Of a DNA stretch of 5,168 nucleotides, positions 1-4,480 are shown in pieces; positions within the stretch are counted from its first letter, which is position 1, and every line of letters starts with the position of its first letter. A program made the position numbers and the translations under genes. Source of the stretch: Thermoplasmatales archaeon (GTDB taxonomy: Archaea > Thermoplasmatota > JASEFT01 > JAUWIS01). Below the pieces are notes generated by a model that ran no database searches, had not been told where the DNA came from, and was given only the letters and a program-made list of their open reading frames with translations. The stretch lies in the NCBI GenBank assembly GCA_030019485.1, contig JASEEW010000127.1:1-5168 (forward strand), read 5' to 3'.

Positions 1-134
1 ATGCTCTCTAGGTGATTAAAAACTATTGAAAAAAAATGAGGATAAACTCTCAAAGGGATAATTTTCCAACACCCTTGCATGAAAATAGGTAACTATTTAA
101 AAGAGGAAATAATTACAGGAAAAGACAGAAATTT
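1..134. other. AT-rich intergenic stretch, no supported gene
   Basis: No convincing coding region is seen. Read on the minus strand, two T-runs (complement of A-runs at 18-22 and 29-36) lie downstream of the minus-strand gene ending at 248 and could act as an archaeal oligo-U terminator. No stable stem accompanies them. A GGTGAT at 11-16 is followed only by an 18-codon ORF from 36 and is probably fortuitous. Confidence 0.3.
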
Positions 135-242
135 TTACTGGAATTCTGATATTTTCATCTGCACATCCCCATTATCTATAATCTCAATAATTCTCTTCCT
201 AAAAATACTGAAGCATTCAGGCATCCTGAGTCCGATTTTCAT
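135..242 (-). CDS. Possible 35-aa small protein, coupled to the DUF5591 gene
   Basis: This short ORF starts with ATG at 242-240, only 5 nt beyond the stop codon of the DUF5591-like gene, and ends with TAA at 137-135. The peptide has a basic/hydrophobic middle (RKRIIEIIDNGD) that would suit an amphipathic helix. No family is recognised. The close spacing is compatible with translational coupling in a two-gene transcript. It could equally be a chance ORF or the remains of a longer C-terminus of the upstream gene. An opposing plus-strand ORF over the same bases (79-273) looks weaker because it has no ribosome-binding site and overlaps the 3' end of the better gene. Confidence 0.25.
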   Translation of the reverse strand: MKIGLRMPECFSIFRKRIIEIIDNGDVQMKISEFQ

Positions 243-247
243 CCATT

Positions 248-793
248 TTATACCAATTTTTTCAGCCACATAAGGTCACTGGGGGTTAGTATTTCATCAA
301 CACTTACATCAGATATTTCTGCAGCCATTTTTACGGTTTCCAGATAGGAGCCTCTGGCATAAACCATTCTTTTCTCATAGTTGTTTTTTGTTTTCTCAAG
401 ATACCTGGCAATAATTCTTGATGTTCTCTCCATCACTGTTCTGTCAGGGGAGCCGCCAAACAATTTGAAGTTAGAAACCTCCTTAATCGCATAATCCTCA
501 GGGCAGACGCCAAGAACATTAGAAATAAACACAACATGACATTTCGCACCAAATGCATTATTGCGCAGGAAACCATTCACCTTTTTGTACAGTCTGGATT
601 TTGTGAGAGGCTTATGTATGGCCTCAGGAATAAACAGCAGATACGGCTTATCAGGCATGTAATCGTTCATCACATCCTCAATAAACCCCTGCACCCTAGG
701 ATGCGATGCAAGCTCCCTGATGCTACCCTCAAGCACATCATCCTCTCTAGGAAAGAGGCTGGTCTGTGAAAGGCTCATCCTAACTCTAACCAT
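248..793 (-). CDS. Stand-alone DUF5591 / ArcS-like domain protein, probably non-catalytic
   Basis: This 181-aa protein resembles the DUF5591 domain of archaeosine synthase ArcS, which converts preQ0 at position 15 of archaeal tRNA to archaeosine. Residues 56-69 (PEAIHKPLTKSRLY) line up in exact spacing with the ArcS motif P-C-x3-K-P-Y-x2-S-x2-H. The Cys is Glu57, the Tyr is Leu63 and the His is Tyr69; P56, K61, P62 and S66 are kept. A second family-like stretch is FISNVLGVCPEDYA (89-102), matching the ArcS 'SSPLGxVP' region. The TGT-like and PUA domains of full-length ArcS are absent. From the lost Cys and His I infer a binding or accessory role rather than amidinotransferase activity. The start is ATG 793; ATG at residue 6 is an alternative. 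No Shine-Dalgarno is visible, but a TATA-like box 30-40 bp upstream suggests a nearly leaderless mRNA. The family call is from motif recognition only. Confidence 0.55.
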   Translation of the reverse strand: MVRVRMSLSQTSLFPREDDVLEGSIRELASHPRVQGFIEDVMNDYMPDKPYLLFIPEAIHKPLTKSRLYKKVNGFLRNNAFGAKCHVVFISNVLGVCPEDYAIKEVSNFKLFGGSPDRTVMERTSRIIARYLEKTKNNYEKRMVYARGSYLETVKMAAEISDVSVDEILTPSDLMWLKKLV

Positions 794-820
794 GTGATAG
801 ATGATATTGTTTTACATCCA

Positions 821-832
821 TTAAATAATAAA
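821..832 (-). promoter_or_regulatory. TATA-like box for the DUF5591-like gene
   Basis: On the minus strand this reads TTTATTATTTAA. Its centre is about 33 bp upstream of the ATG at 793, so transcription would begin a few nucleotides before the start codon. That agrees with the absence of a Shine-Dalgarno sequence there. Confidence 0.35.
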
Positions 833-854
833 GGTAAAAAAAAATTTTAGTAGG

Positions 855-914
855 GGGAGCAGATAAAGTGGTATGTTAAGGGAAAGAAAAGTTAAGAATA
901 TTTTTAAATAGTAG
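855..914 (+). repeat. 60-bp direct repeat, left copy
   Basis: Aligns without gaps to 2886-2945 (offset 2031 bp) with 53 of 60 positions identical. This includes a perfect 32-bp core at 878-909. Six of the seven differences cluster at 869-877. The shared core holds a TATA-like box. In one frame both copies read as a protein tail, here GEQIKWYVKGKKS followed by TAA, but this copy is preceded by two TAG codons and is not part of a gene. A shorter echo of the repeat start (TAGGGAG-AGATAA type) recurs at 912-925, just past the end of the repeat. The two copies bracket the whole DUF5678 / IS630 / protease block. Confidence 0.85.
899..910 (+). promoter_or_regulatory. Promoter (TATA box) of the DUF5678 gene
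   Basis: TATTTTTAAATA lies about 40 bp upstream of the ATG at 945, preceded by a purine-rich tract (GGGAAAGAAAAG) that could serve as a BRE. Predicted transcription start is near 930. The same box is present in the right repeat copy at 2930-2940. Confidence 0.5.
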
Positions 915-944
915 GGAGTAGATAACATCTCACGAGTGATAATT

Positions 945-1175
945 ATGGTGCTGATGGCAGAAACAGAAGAAGACAGATTAAACAAAGATTTTTTGTGGCT
1001 GACAAAGAACACTCCTTCCCTGCAGGAGAAGTATGAGGGAAAATGGGTTGCTATTGTTGACCAAAAGGTTGTTGGAGTGGAAAAGAATGCAAAAGAGGTG
1101 TATGCAAAGGCTAAAAAAAACTGTCCTGACAAAGAACCTTTAATGGAATTTGTACCTAGTGTCATGCCAATTTAA
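945..1175 (+). CDS. DUF5678 family small protein
   Basis: A 76-aa soluble protein of the DUF5678 type, a small family of unknown function. The diagnostic part is about residues 24-70: the signature YEGKWVAIVDQKVVGV, then a charged helix (KNAKEVYAKAKKNC), then PDKEPLMEFVP. The start is placed at ATG 945 because GTGAT at 936-940 sits 4 nt upstream as a ribosome-binding site; the longer in-frame GTG at 936 would overlap that site. No signal peptide or membrane segment is present. The TAA stop at 1173-1175 contains the TA target of the IS630 insertion. Without the IS, the gene would be 34 nt upstream of the retropepsin-like gene at 2353 on the same strand, so the two were probably co-transcribed. 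The protein itself looks intact. The family assignment is good; the function is unknown. Confidence 0.8.
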   Translation: MVLMAETEEDRLNKDFLWLTKNTPSLQEKYEGKWVAIVDQKVVGVEKNAKEVYAKAKKNCPDKEPLMEFVPSVMPI

Positions 1176-1185
1176 TTATGGAACA
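1175..1185 (+). repeat. IS630 terminal inverted repeat, left
   Basis: Reads ATTATGGAACA. It pairs with ATTTTGGAACA, the complement of 2315-2305, with one mismatch. It overlaps the last codons (V, P, stop) of the transposase. Confidence 0.88.
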
Positions 1186-1835
1186 TAATACTTGGATAGT
1201 TTTCTGTCAGCCCTCTCCCTCGTGAACTTCCAATCAATCTTCTTCTTCTGCTCATCCCTTCTCCTAGTCCATGCAGCCACTTGTTGGCCCAATGTCCCCA
1301 TATCACCTATCCGCCTACCTGTGCATTCGATGTCCATCACATTGATTTCAATTTCTGCGGCATTGAGCCAACTCGCATGCTTTGGTGTGTAATGAAATTC
1401 AATCTTGCTCAAGATTCTTTCTGCTTCGTCCTTGTTGAACGTTTCATAGAATGCCTTTTCTTTGTGGGTACTGAGGTTGTCCATGACCAATCGGATGACG
1501 TCAACATCTGGAAATCCTTTGTCAACGAGTATCTTCACGAACCGTGCAAAATCCTTCATAGTTCTTCTTTTGGTGACCTGTGTCACCCGTTTTCCTGCCT
1601 TAAATTCTACGGCCATGAATATGTTTGCTGTACCGTTTCTGACGTATTCATAATCGTATTTTTCAGGGCATCCAGGCTTCATGGGAATAGAGGTTCTCTT
1701 TTCCCCGAGAAGCTGCTTTGGTTTCTCGTCAAGATTGACAACGGGTCTTTTTGGATCATACGGTTCTTCATATAGGTCAAGGATATCATACATGCATGCT
1801 CTGAATGCGGCATCAATCGTCTGGATGCACCACAT
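1176..1835 (-). CDS. IS630 transposase, catalytic part (orfB)
   Basis: This is the 219-aa DDE catalytic domain of an IS630-family transposase, which cuts and rejoins the element ends at TA sites. The acidic triad is visible: D36 in VVNLDEKPKQ, D119 in RLVMDNLSTH, and E161 in HASWLNAAEIE. The C-terminus (DRKLSKYYVP) ends inside the terminal inverted repeat. The ATG at 1835 is simply the first Met in this frame. The protein is most likely made only as a fusion, by -1 frameshifting from orfA at 1868-1862, giving 365 aa with PWLRK bridging the two parts. Length and motif order are normal for the family, and no damage is seen. Confidence 0.92.
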   Translation of the reverse strand: MWCIQTIDAAFRACMYDILDLYEEPYDPKRPVVNLDEKPKQLLGEKRTSIPMKPGCPEKYDYEYVRNGTANIFMAVEFKAGKRVTQVTKRRTMKDFARFVKILVDKGFPDVDVIRLVMDNLSTHKEKAFYETFNKDEAERILSKIEFHYTPKHASWLNAAEIEINVMDIECTGRRIGDMGTLGQQVAAWTRRRDEQKKKIDWKFTRERADRKLSKYYVP

Positions 1836-1840
1836 CTTTC

Positions 1841-2272
1841 TCAGCCAGGGTTTTGTTTTGCTTTTTTTAAAATAAGCCGGATACTCTCACGATTTATTGT
1901 CCTAAAACCTTTTTTCTTCCTCAGTTCTTCTGTGAGCAATGTGAGCGACCATCTCTTACGTCCATCTGGTGATTTGGTACACGCCAACGCTATGATTTCC
2001 GCTTCATGTCTTTTTGTGTATTTTTTAGGCTGACCAGGCCTTGGTTTCTCTGTAAGAGCCCTTTGAAGACCCGCTTCACAGTATCTTTTCTTGGTTCTCC
2101 AAACAGTATTCCTACCAATATCTAATATTTCTGCTATCTCTGTATCACCTTTTTGCTGGTTTGCCAACAGCAGAATACGTGCCCTGGTTAACTCTCTTGC
2201 ACTTTTTCGTCCCTTATTCACAAAATCTCTGAGGAACTTTAGCTCGCCTTCTTTAAGTTTTATTTCTACCAT
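1841..2272 (-). CDS. IS630 transposase, DNA-binding part (orfA)
   Basis: A 143-aa N-terminal part of the transposase. Residues about 20-65 form a helix-turn-helix of the IS630/paired type (ARILLLANQQKGDTEIAEIL, then DIGRNTVWRTKKRY). A Pro/Lys-rich linker (EKPRPGQPKKYTKRHE) leads to a second winged-helix region containing GRKRWSLTLLTEELRKKKG. This part binds the inverted repeats. In its own frame the ORF ends shortly after the A7 tract (last residues AKQNPG); shifting -1 there continues into orfB. The unshifted product would be a DNA-binding protein without nuclease and might act as a repressor, as known for other two-ORF IS. The start at ATG 2272 fits a leaderless transcript from a TATA-like box about 27 bp upstream. 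Confidence 0.9.
   Translation of the reverse strand: MVEIKLKEGELKFLRDFVNKGRKSARELTRARILLLANQQKGDTEIAEILDIGRNTVWRTKKRYCEAGLQRALTEKPRPGQPKKYTKRHEAEIIALACTKSPDGRKRWSLTLLTEELRKKKGFRTINRESIRLILKKAKQNPG
1862..1868 (-). promoter_or_regulatory. Programmed -1 frameshift site A AAA AAA
   Basis: On the minus strand the orfA codons are TTA AAA AAA GCA, so the A7 forms an X-XXY-YYZ slippery heptamer in the correct phase. A -1 shift gives ...L-K-K then S-K-T-K-P-W-L-R-K and runs straight into orfB. Transcriptional slippage on the A7 would have the same result. The orfA stop is reached 7 codons after the site. Confidence 0.75.
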
Positions 2273-2295
2273 GAAGGCTGTATGGTAGTTGGAGG

Positions 2296-2302
2296 TTATA
2301 AA
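2296..2302 (-). promoter_or_regulatory. TATA-like box of the IS630 transposase
   Basis: TTTATAA on the minus strand, just inside the right inverted repeat. Its centre is about 27 bp from the ATG at 2272, which suits a leaderless mRNA. Confidence 0.4.
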
Positions 2303-2304
2303 CT

Positions 2305-2315
2305 TGTTCCAAAAT
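2305..2315 (-). repeat. IS630 terminal inverted repeat, right
   Basis: Reads ATTTTGGAACA on the minus strand and matches the left end at 10 of 11 positions. It is followed outward by the TA duplication at 2316-2317. Confidence 0.88.
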
Positions 2316-2352
2316 TAATTTGTAGAGACACTAGGAAGGAGTTACTGGTTTT

Positions 2353-2716
2353 ATGAGCTGTTTTGATTGGAGGCGGGAAGAATCCAAAATTCTTGGAAAA
2401 ATTTTCAGACCTGTAGCAAGGGTTGGTGTTAGAATTAATGGAGGATCCTGGAAATTTTTATATCGAAAAAGGAAAATACGCAGAATTTGAAGGTGCTGGC
2501 GGCGGAAAACTGGAAACTTATGTTCATGATATAGAGATGAAAATCGGCGATGACGTTTTCAAAACCCAAGTAGCATTCTGCAAGGACCAAAAATCTCTAA
2601 CCCCAAATCTCCTTGGTCGGCAGACAATATTCGATGTATTTGAGATCTACTTTAAAAATACTGACAAGAAAACATGTTTTGTCCAAACAGTTGTATCAAA
2701 CACAAGCAAGAAATGA
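2353..2716 (+). pseudogene. Broken retropepsin-like (clan AA) aspartyl protease gene
   Basis: Two frames together make one retropepsin-like protein. Frame 1 begins at ATG 2353, with a purine-rich RBS candidate (GGAAGGAG) at 2334-2341. It runs through the N-terminal strand region (KIFRPVARVGVRINGGSWKF) and stops at 2488-2490. From about 2462 the rest continues in a second frame: IEKGKYAEFEGAGGG, a strand pair around YVHDIEMKIGDDVFKTQV, and the C-terminal signature PNLLGRQTIFDVFEIYF, ending in TGA at 2714-2716. The segment between Y37 of frame 1 and the IEKG stretch should carry the catalytic D-[ST]-G-A loop and the following helix, about 20 residues. It is missing in all frames, so the product cannot be an active protease. 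The expected length is about 130 aa. The gene lies directly downstream of the IS630 and was probably in an operon with the DUF5678 gene. The longest remaining ORF (TTG 2423 to 2716) might still yield a partial protein. Confidence 0.7.
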
Positions 2717-2926
2717 AGGTTTGGCTATGGTAGCGTTACTGATTTCACTTCGGAATTGCCTTTGGCATGCGACGGAAAATGCCAAAAGCATTTTCCTAGC
2801 ATCCTAGGAAAAGTCTCAGACTTTTCCGTCGGAAATCCTCGTATATTCATTCGCTTCGCTCACGAATATATCAAGGACTCAATTAGGGAGCAGATAAAGG
2901 AACATGCCAAGGGAAAGAAAAGTTAA
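2717..2926 (+). other. Open reading extension after the protease stop codon
   Basis: Immediately after the TGA at 2714-2716, the same frame stays open for 69 codons to TAA at 2924-2926. It ends in a helical, charged tail (KDSIREQIKEHAKGKKS) that lies in the right copy of the direct repeat. It has no start codon of its own in a sensible place and crosses the palindromic cluster. It may be the fossil 3' end of another gene fused here by rearrangement. I do not call it a gene. Confidence 0.25.
2761..2872. repeat. Cluster of overlapping inverted repeats (multi-hairpin element)
   Basis: Successive arms pair with one another. TTTGGCAT (2761-2768) pairs with ATGCCAAA (2779-2786). GGAAAATGC (2774-2782) pairs with GCATTTTCC (2788-2796). 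TTTTCCTAG (2791-2799) pairs with CTAGGAAAA (2804-2812). GGAAAAGTCT (2807-2816) pairs with AGACTTTTCC (2818-2827) around a single base. GACGGAAAA (2771-2779) also pairs with TTTTCCGTC (2822-2830). A separate hairpin joins TATATTC (2842-2848) to GAATATA (2864-2870). Most stems share the core GGAAAA/TTTTCC, so several folds are mutually exclusive. Confidence 0.85.
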
Positions 2927-2945
2927 GAATATTTTTAAATGGTAG
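2886..2945 (+). repeat. 60-bp direct repeat, right copy
   Basis: Partner of 855-914 (53 of 60 identical, perfect core 2909-2940). In frame it reads REQIKEHAKGKKS then TAA, continuing an upstream open frame. This copy therefore looks more like the original 3' end of a gene than the left one does. It carries the same TATA-like box, about 70 bp upstream of gap. Confidence 0.85.
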
Positions 2946-2965
2946 CGGGTGCCGGAGGCAGTGAC

Positions 2966-2978
2966 AAAACCTTAAATC
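2966..2978 (+). promoter_or_regulatory. Proximal promoter of gap
   Basis: AAAACCTTAAATC, with the TATA-like CTTAAAT at 2971-2977 centred 35 bp upstream of the gap ATG. This predicts a short leader that includes the GGTGAT ribosome-binding site at 3000-3005. The box in the repeat (2930-2940) could be a second, distal promoter. Confidence 0.45.
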
Positions 2979-3008
2979 CTCATAATCATATTTGCTTCTG
3001 GTGATAAT

Positions 3009-4013
3009 ATGAAGGTAAAGGTGGCAATAAACGGTTACGGGACGATTGGCAAGAGGGTTGCGGATGCGGTTTCAAAGCAGGACGACATGGAAATAATTGG
3101 TGTGACAAAAACAAAACCTGATTATGTTTCAAAAATGACCGCCTACCCATTGTATGTTGCGGTACCTGAGAACATGGGGACGTTTGAGGAGGCTGGTGTG
3201 AAGGTTCATGGTACAATAGGGGATCTGCTGAAAAAGGCAGACATAGTGGTTGATGGCTCACCAGGCAAAATCGGCGCAGAGCATAAACCCATGTATGAAA
3301 AAGCCGGTGTTAAGGCAGTATTTGAAGGTGGAGAAAAACATGAGCTTGCAGGTGTTTCTTTTAACGCCATGGCAAACTATGATTCCGCAATAGGCAAAGA
3401 CTTCGTGAGGGTTGTAAGCTGCAACACAACAGGGCTGTGCAGAACACTCTACCCGTTGTACAGGGATTTCGGGATTGACAATGTTAAAGCAGTGATGATT
3501 AGAAGGTCTGCTGACCCGCCTGATTCAAAAAAAGGCCCTATTAACGCGATAGAGCCTGTTTTAAAGGTGCCTTCACATCACGGCCCTGATGTTCAAACAG
3601 TAATACCTGATTTGAACATTTCAACAATGGCTGTAAAGGTTCCAACAACTATTATGCATCTTCACTCAGTGATTGTTGAACTGAAAAAAGAAGCAGGGAC
3701 AGAGGATGTTCTCAATGTCTGGGAGAACACTCCAAGGGTGAAGTTTGTCAGGGGCGCGGATGGCGTGAAATCAACTGCCCAGATTATGGAGATGGCAAGG
3801 GACATGGGAAGAAACAGGAGCGACATGTATGAAATCATCGTCTGGAAAGACGGCGTGCATGTTGACGGGAAAACACTTTATTATTCCCAGGCAATACACC
3901 AGGAGTCAGATGTCGTGCCTGAAAACATTGACTGCATAAGAGCCATGACGAATCTTGAAAAGAACAAGTTGAAATCGATTGAGAAGACAGATAAGGCGAT
4001 GGGGATAAACTAA
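3009..4013 (+). CDS. gap: Archaeal type II glyceraldehyde-3-phosphate dehydrogenase (phosphorylating, NAD(P)+)
   Basis: A 334-aa cytosolic enzyme, full length for archaeal GAPDH (about 335-343 aa). It converts glyceraldehyde 3-phosphate, phosphate and NAD(P)+ to 1,3-bisphosphoglycerate, and in many archaea works mainly in the gluconeogenic direction. The N-terminal Rossmann motif is VAINGYGTIGKRVADAV (residues 5-21). The catalytic Cys138 lies in VVSCNTTGLCRTLYPL. His219 in TTIMHLHSVIV is at the position of the catalytic His of characterised archaeal enzymes. The family-typical RRSADPPDSKKGPINAIEP and PSHHGPDV stretches are intact. The start at ATG 3009 is fixed by GGTGAT at 3000-3005, 3 nt before it. 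It appears to be transcribed alone: the upstream neighbour is a broken gene, and the downstream neighbour has its own promoter. No sign of damage or transfer is seen. Confidence 0.97.
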   Translation: MKVKVAINGYGTIGKRVADAVSKQDDMEIIGVTKTKPDYVSKMTAYPLYVAVPENMGTFEEAGVKVHGTIGDLLKKADIVVDGSPGKIGAEHKPMYEKAGVKAVFEGGEKHELAGVSFNAMANYDSAIGKDFVRVVSCNTTGLCRTLYPLYRDFGIDNVKAVMIRRSADPPDSKKGPINAIEPVLKVPSHHGPDVQTVIPDLNISTMAVKVPTTIMHLHSVIVELKKEAGTEDVLNVWENTPRVKFVRGADGVKSTAQIMEMARDMGRNRSDMYEIIVWKDGVHVDGKTLYYSQAIHQESDVVPENIDCIRAMTNLEKNKLKSIEKTDKAMGIN

Positions 4014-4112
4014 ATTGGGGCACAAGAATATACTTCCAAACCGGGACAAAAAGTGAATTTCGGATATACCAAAGTTAGGCGAAATTGCGATTTTCGACAT
4101 TCAAAGCGAAAA

Positions 4113-4120
4113 TTATAAAT
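4113..4120 (+). promoter_or_regulatory. Promoter (TATA box) of the DUF2683 / toxin pair
   Basis: TTATAAAT, preceded by GCGAAAA as a BRE-like element, about 50 bp upstream of the ATG at 4168. The predicted transcription start near 4142 falls inside the palindrome at 4127-4146. The 99 bases between gap and this box hold only weak inverted repeats (AATTTCG 4056-4062 with CGAAATT 4080-4086). Confidence 0.5.
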
Positions 4121-4126
4121 AGTTAT

Positions 4127-4146
4127 ATTACGTTATATATCGTAAT
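4127..4146. promoter_or_regulatory. Palindromic operator candidate
   Basis: ATTACG (4127-4132) and CGTAAT (4141-4146) are perfect inverted half-sites around an AT-rich 8-bp centre. The palindrome lies just after the TATA box and over the predicted transcription start, a place where binding would block initiation. The gene downstream encodes a ribbon-helix-helix-type protein, and such antitoxins commonly autorepress at inverted repeats. Confidence 0.45.
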
Positions 4147-4167
4147 GAAAGATAATAGGTGATTATA

Positions 4168-4401
4168 ATGGTTCAAGCTATAATAAACTTAAATGAACGC
4201 GAAAATAGAATTCTGAACATAATCAAGGGGAAATATGGTTTGAAAAACAAATCAGAGGCAATTAATCTAGTAATTGATGAGTATGAGAAAGAACTTTTAG
4301 AACCAGAACTTCGACCTGAATACATCGAAAAAATGAGAGAAAGAGAGAAGGAACATACTGTCAAAGTTAAGAACTTCAAAAAGCATTTCGGGTTGAAATA
4401 G
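4168..4401 (+). CDS. DUF2683 family, ribbon-helix-helix antitoxin-like protein
   Basis: A 77-aa protein of the archaeal DUF2683 type. Residues 2-8 (VQAIINL) would form the DNA-contacting strand, followed by helices around NERENRILNIIKGKYG and KNKSEAINLVIDEYEKEL. This is the ribbon-helix-helix order seen in RelB/CopG-like antitoxins. The C-terminal part (LEPELRPEYIEKMREREKEH) is charged and helical, and in antitoxins such a tail binds the toxin. ATG 4168 is chosen over the in-frame GTG at 4159 because GGTGAT at 4158-4163 is then the ribosome-binding site, 4 nt upstream. The next ORF starts 1 nt after the stop and looks like a truncated RelE-type toxin. The protein probably represses its own promoter through the palindrome at 4127-4146. 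The antitoxin role is inferred from family and context. Confidence 0.75.
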   Translation: MVQAIINLNERENRILNIIKGKYGLKNKSEAINLVIDEYEKELLEPELRPEYIEKMREREKEHTVKVKNFKKHFGLK

Positions 4402-4402
4402 A

Positions 4403-4480
4403 ATGTACAATCTAGAGCTTAGAAAATCTGTGGAAGAAATTTTCTTTAACGTCCATGGTCAAGAAATCCGTAACCTTTAG
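4403..4480 (+). pseudogene. Truncated RelE-like toxin remnant
   Basis: An ATG 1 nt after the antitoxin stop opens a 25-codon ORF beginning MYNLELRKSVEEIFF. This resembles the first strand and helix of RelE/ParE-type toxins that follow DUF2683 genes. The remaining roughly 60-70 residues, including the catalytic surface, are missing. The frame runs into the hairpin at 4457-4498 and stops in its loop at 4478-4480, so a transposon end appears to have replaced the rest. If correct, the antitoxin is now an orphan. With only about 15 matching residues, the identification rests mainly on context. Confidence 0.5.

Larger units (their letters stand above)
1175..2315 (-). mobile_element. Complete IS630-family (Tc1/mariner superfamily) insertion sequence, 1141 bp
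   Basis: The element is bounded by imperfect terminal inverted repeats (1175-1185 and 2305-2315; 10 of 11 positions match) and flanked on both sides by TA (1173-1174 and 2316-2317), the target duplication expected for IS630. It carries a two-ORF transposase on the minus strand with a -1 slippery site between the ORFs. The transposase stop codon lies inside the left inverted repeat, and a TATA-like box lies next to the right one. No in-frame stops or deletions are seen, so the copy may still be active. It inserted precisely into the TAA stop of the DUF5678 gene and separates that gene from the protease gene. Confidence 0.93.

Noticed and set aside
79..273. Plus-strand ORF with a hydrophobic C-terminal half
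   Set aside because: No ribosome-binding site, overlaps the 3' end of the better-supported minus-strand gene, and the composition looks like translated AT-rich non-coding sequence.
821..1165. Minus-strand ORF opposite the DUF5678 gene
   Set aside because: It is antisense to a recognised family and covers its promoter; the hydrophobic Phe/Leu-rich product is typical of a shadow frame.
1192..1875. Several plus-strand ORFs across the IS630 orfB
   Set aside because: All are antisense to the transposase with intact DDE residues; the products are Cys/Phe-rich and have no family.
2423..2716. TTG-started 97-aa ORF as an intact gene
   Set aside because: Its first 13 codons are out of frame with the real protease N-terminus at 2353, and the catalytic motif is missing; better called a pseudogene.
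2761..2872. CRISPR array or tRNA
   Set aside because: The arms are overlapping inverted repeats without regular spacers, and no tRNA cloverleaf with TψC/anticodon features can be drawn; no CRISPR or tRNA was seen elsewhere either.
2986..3261. Minus-strand ORF over the start of gap
   Set aside because: Antisense of the Rossmann region; the His/Pro/Ser-rich composition is that of a reversed coding frame.
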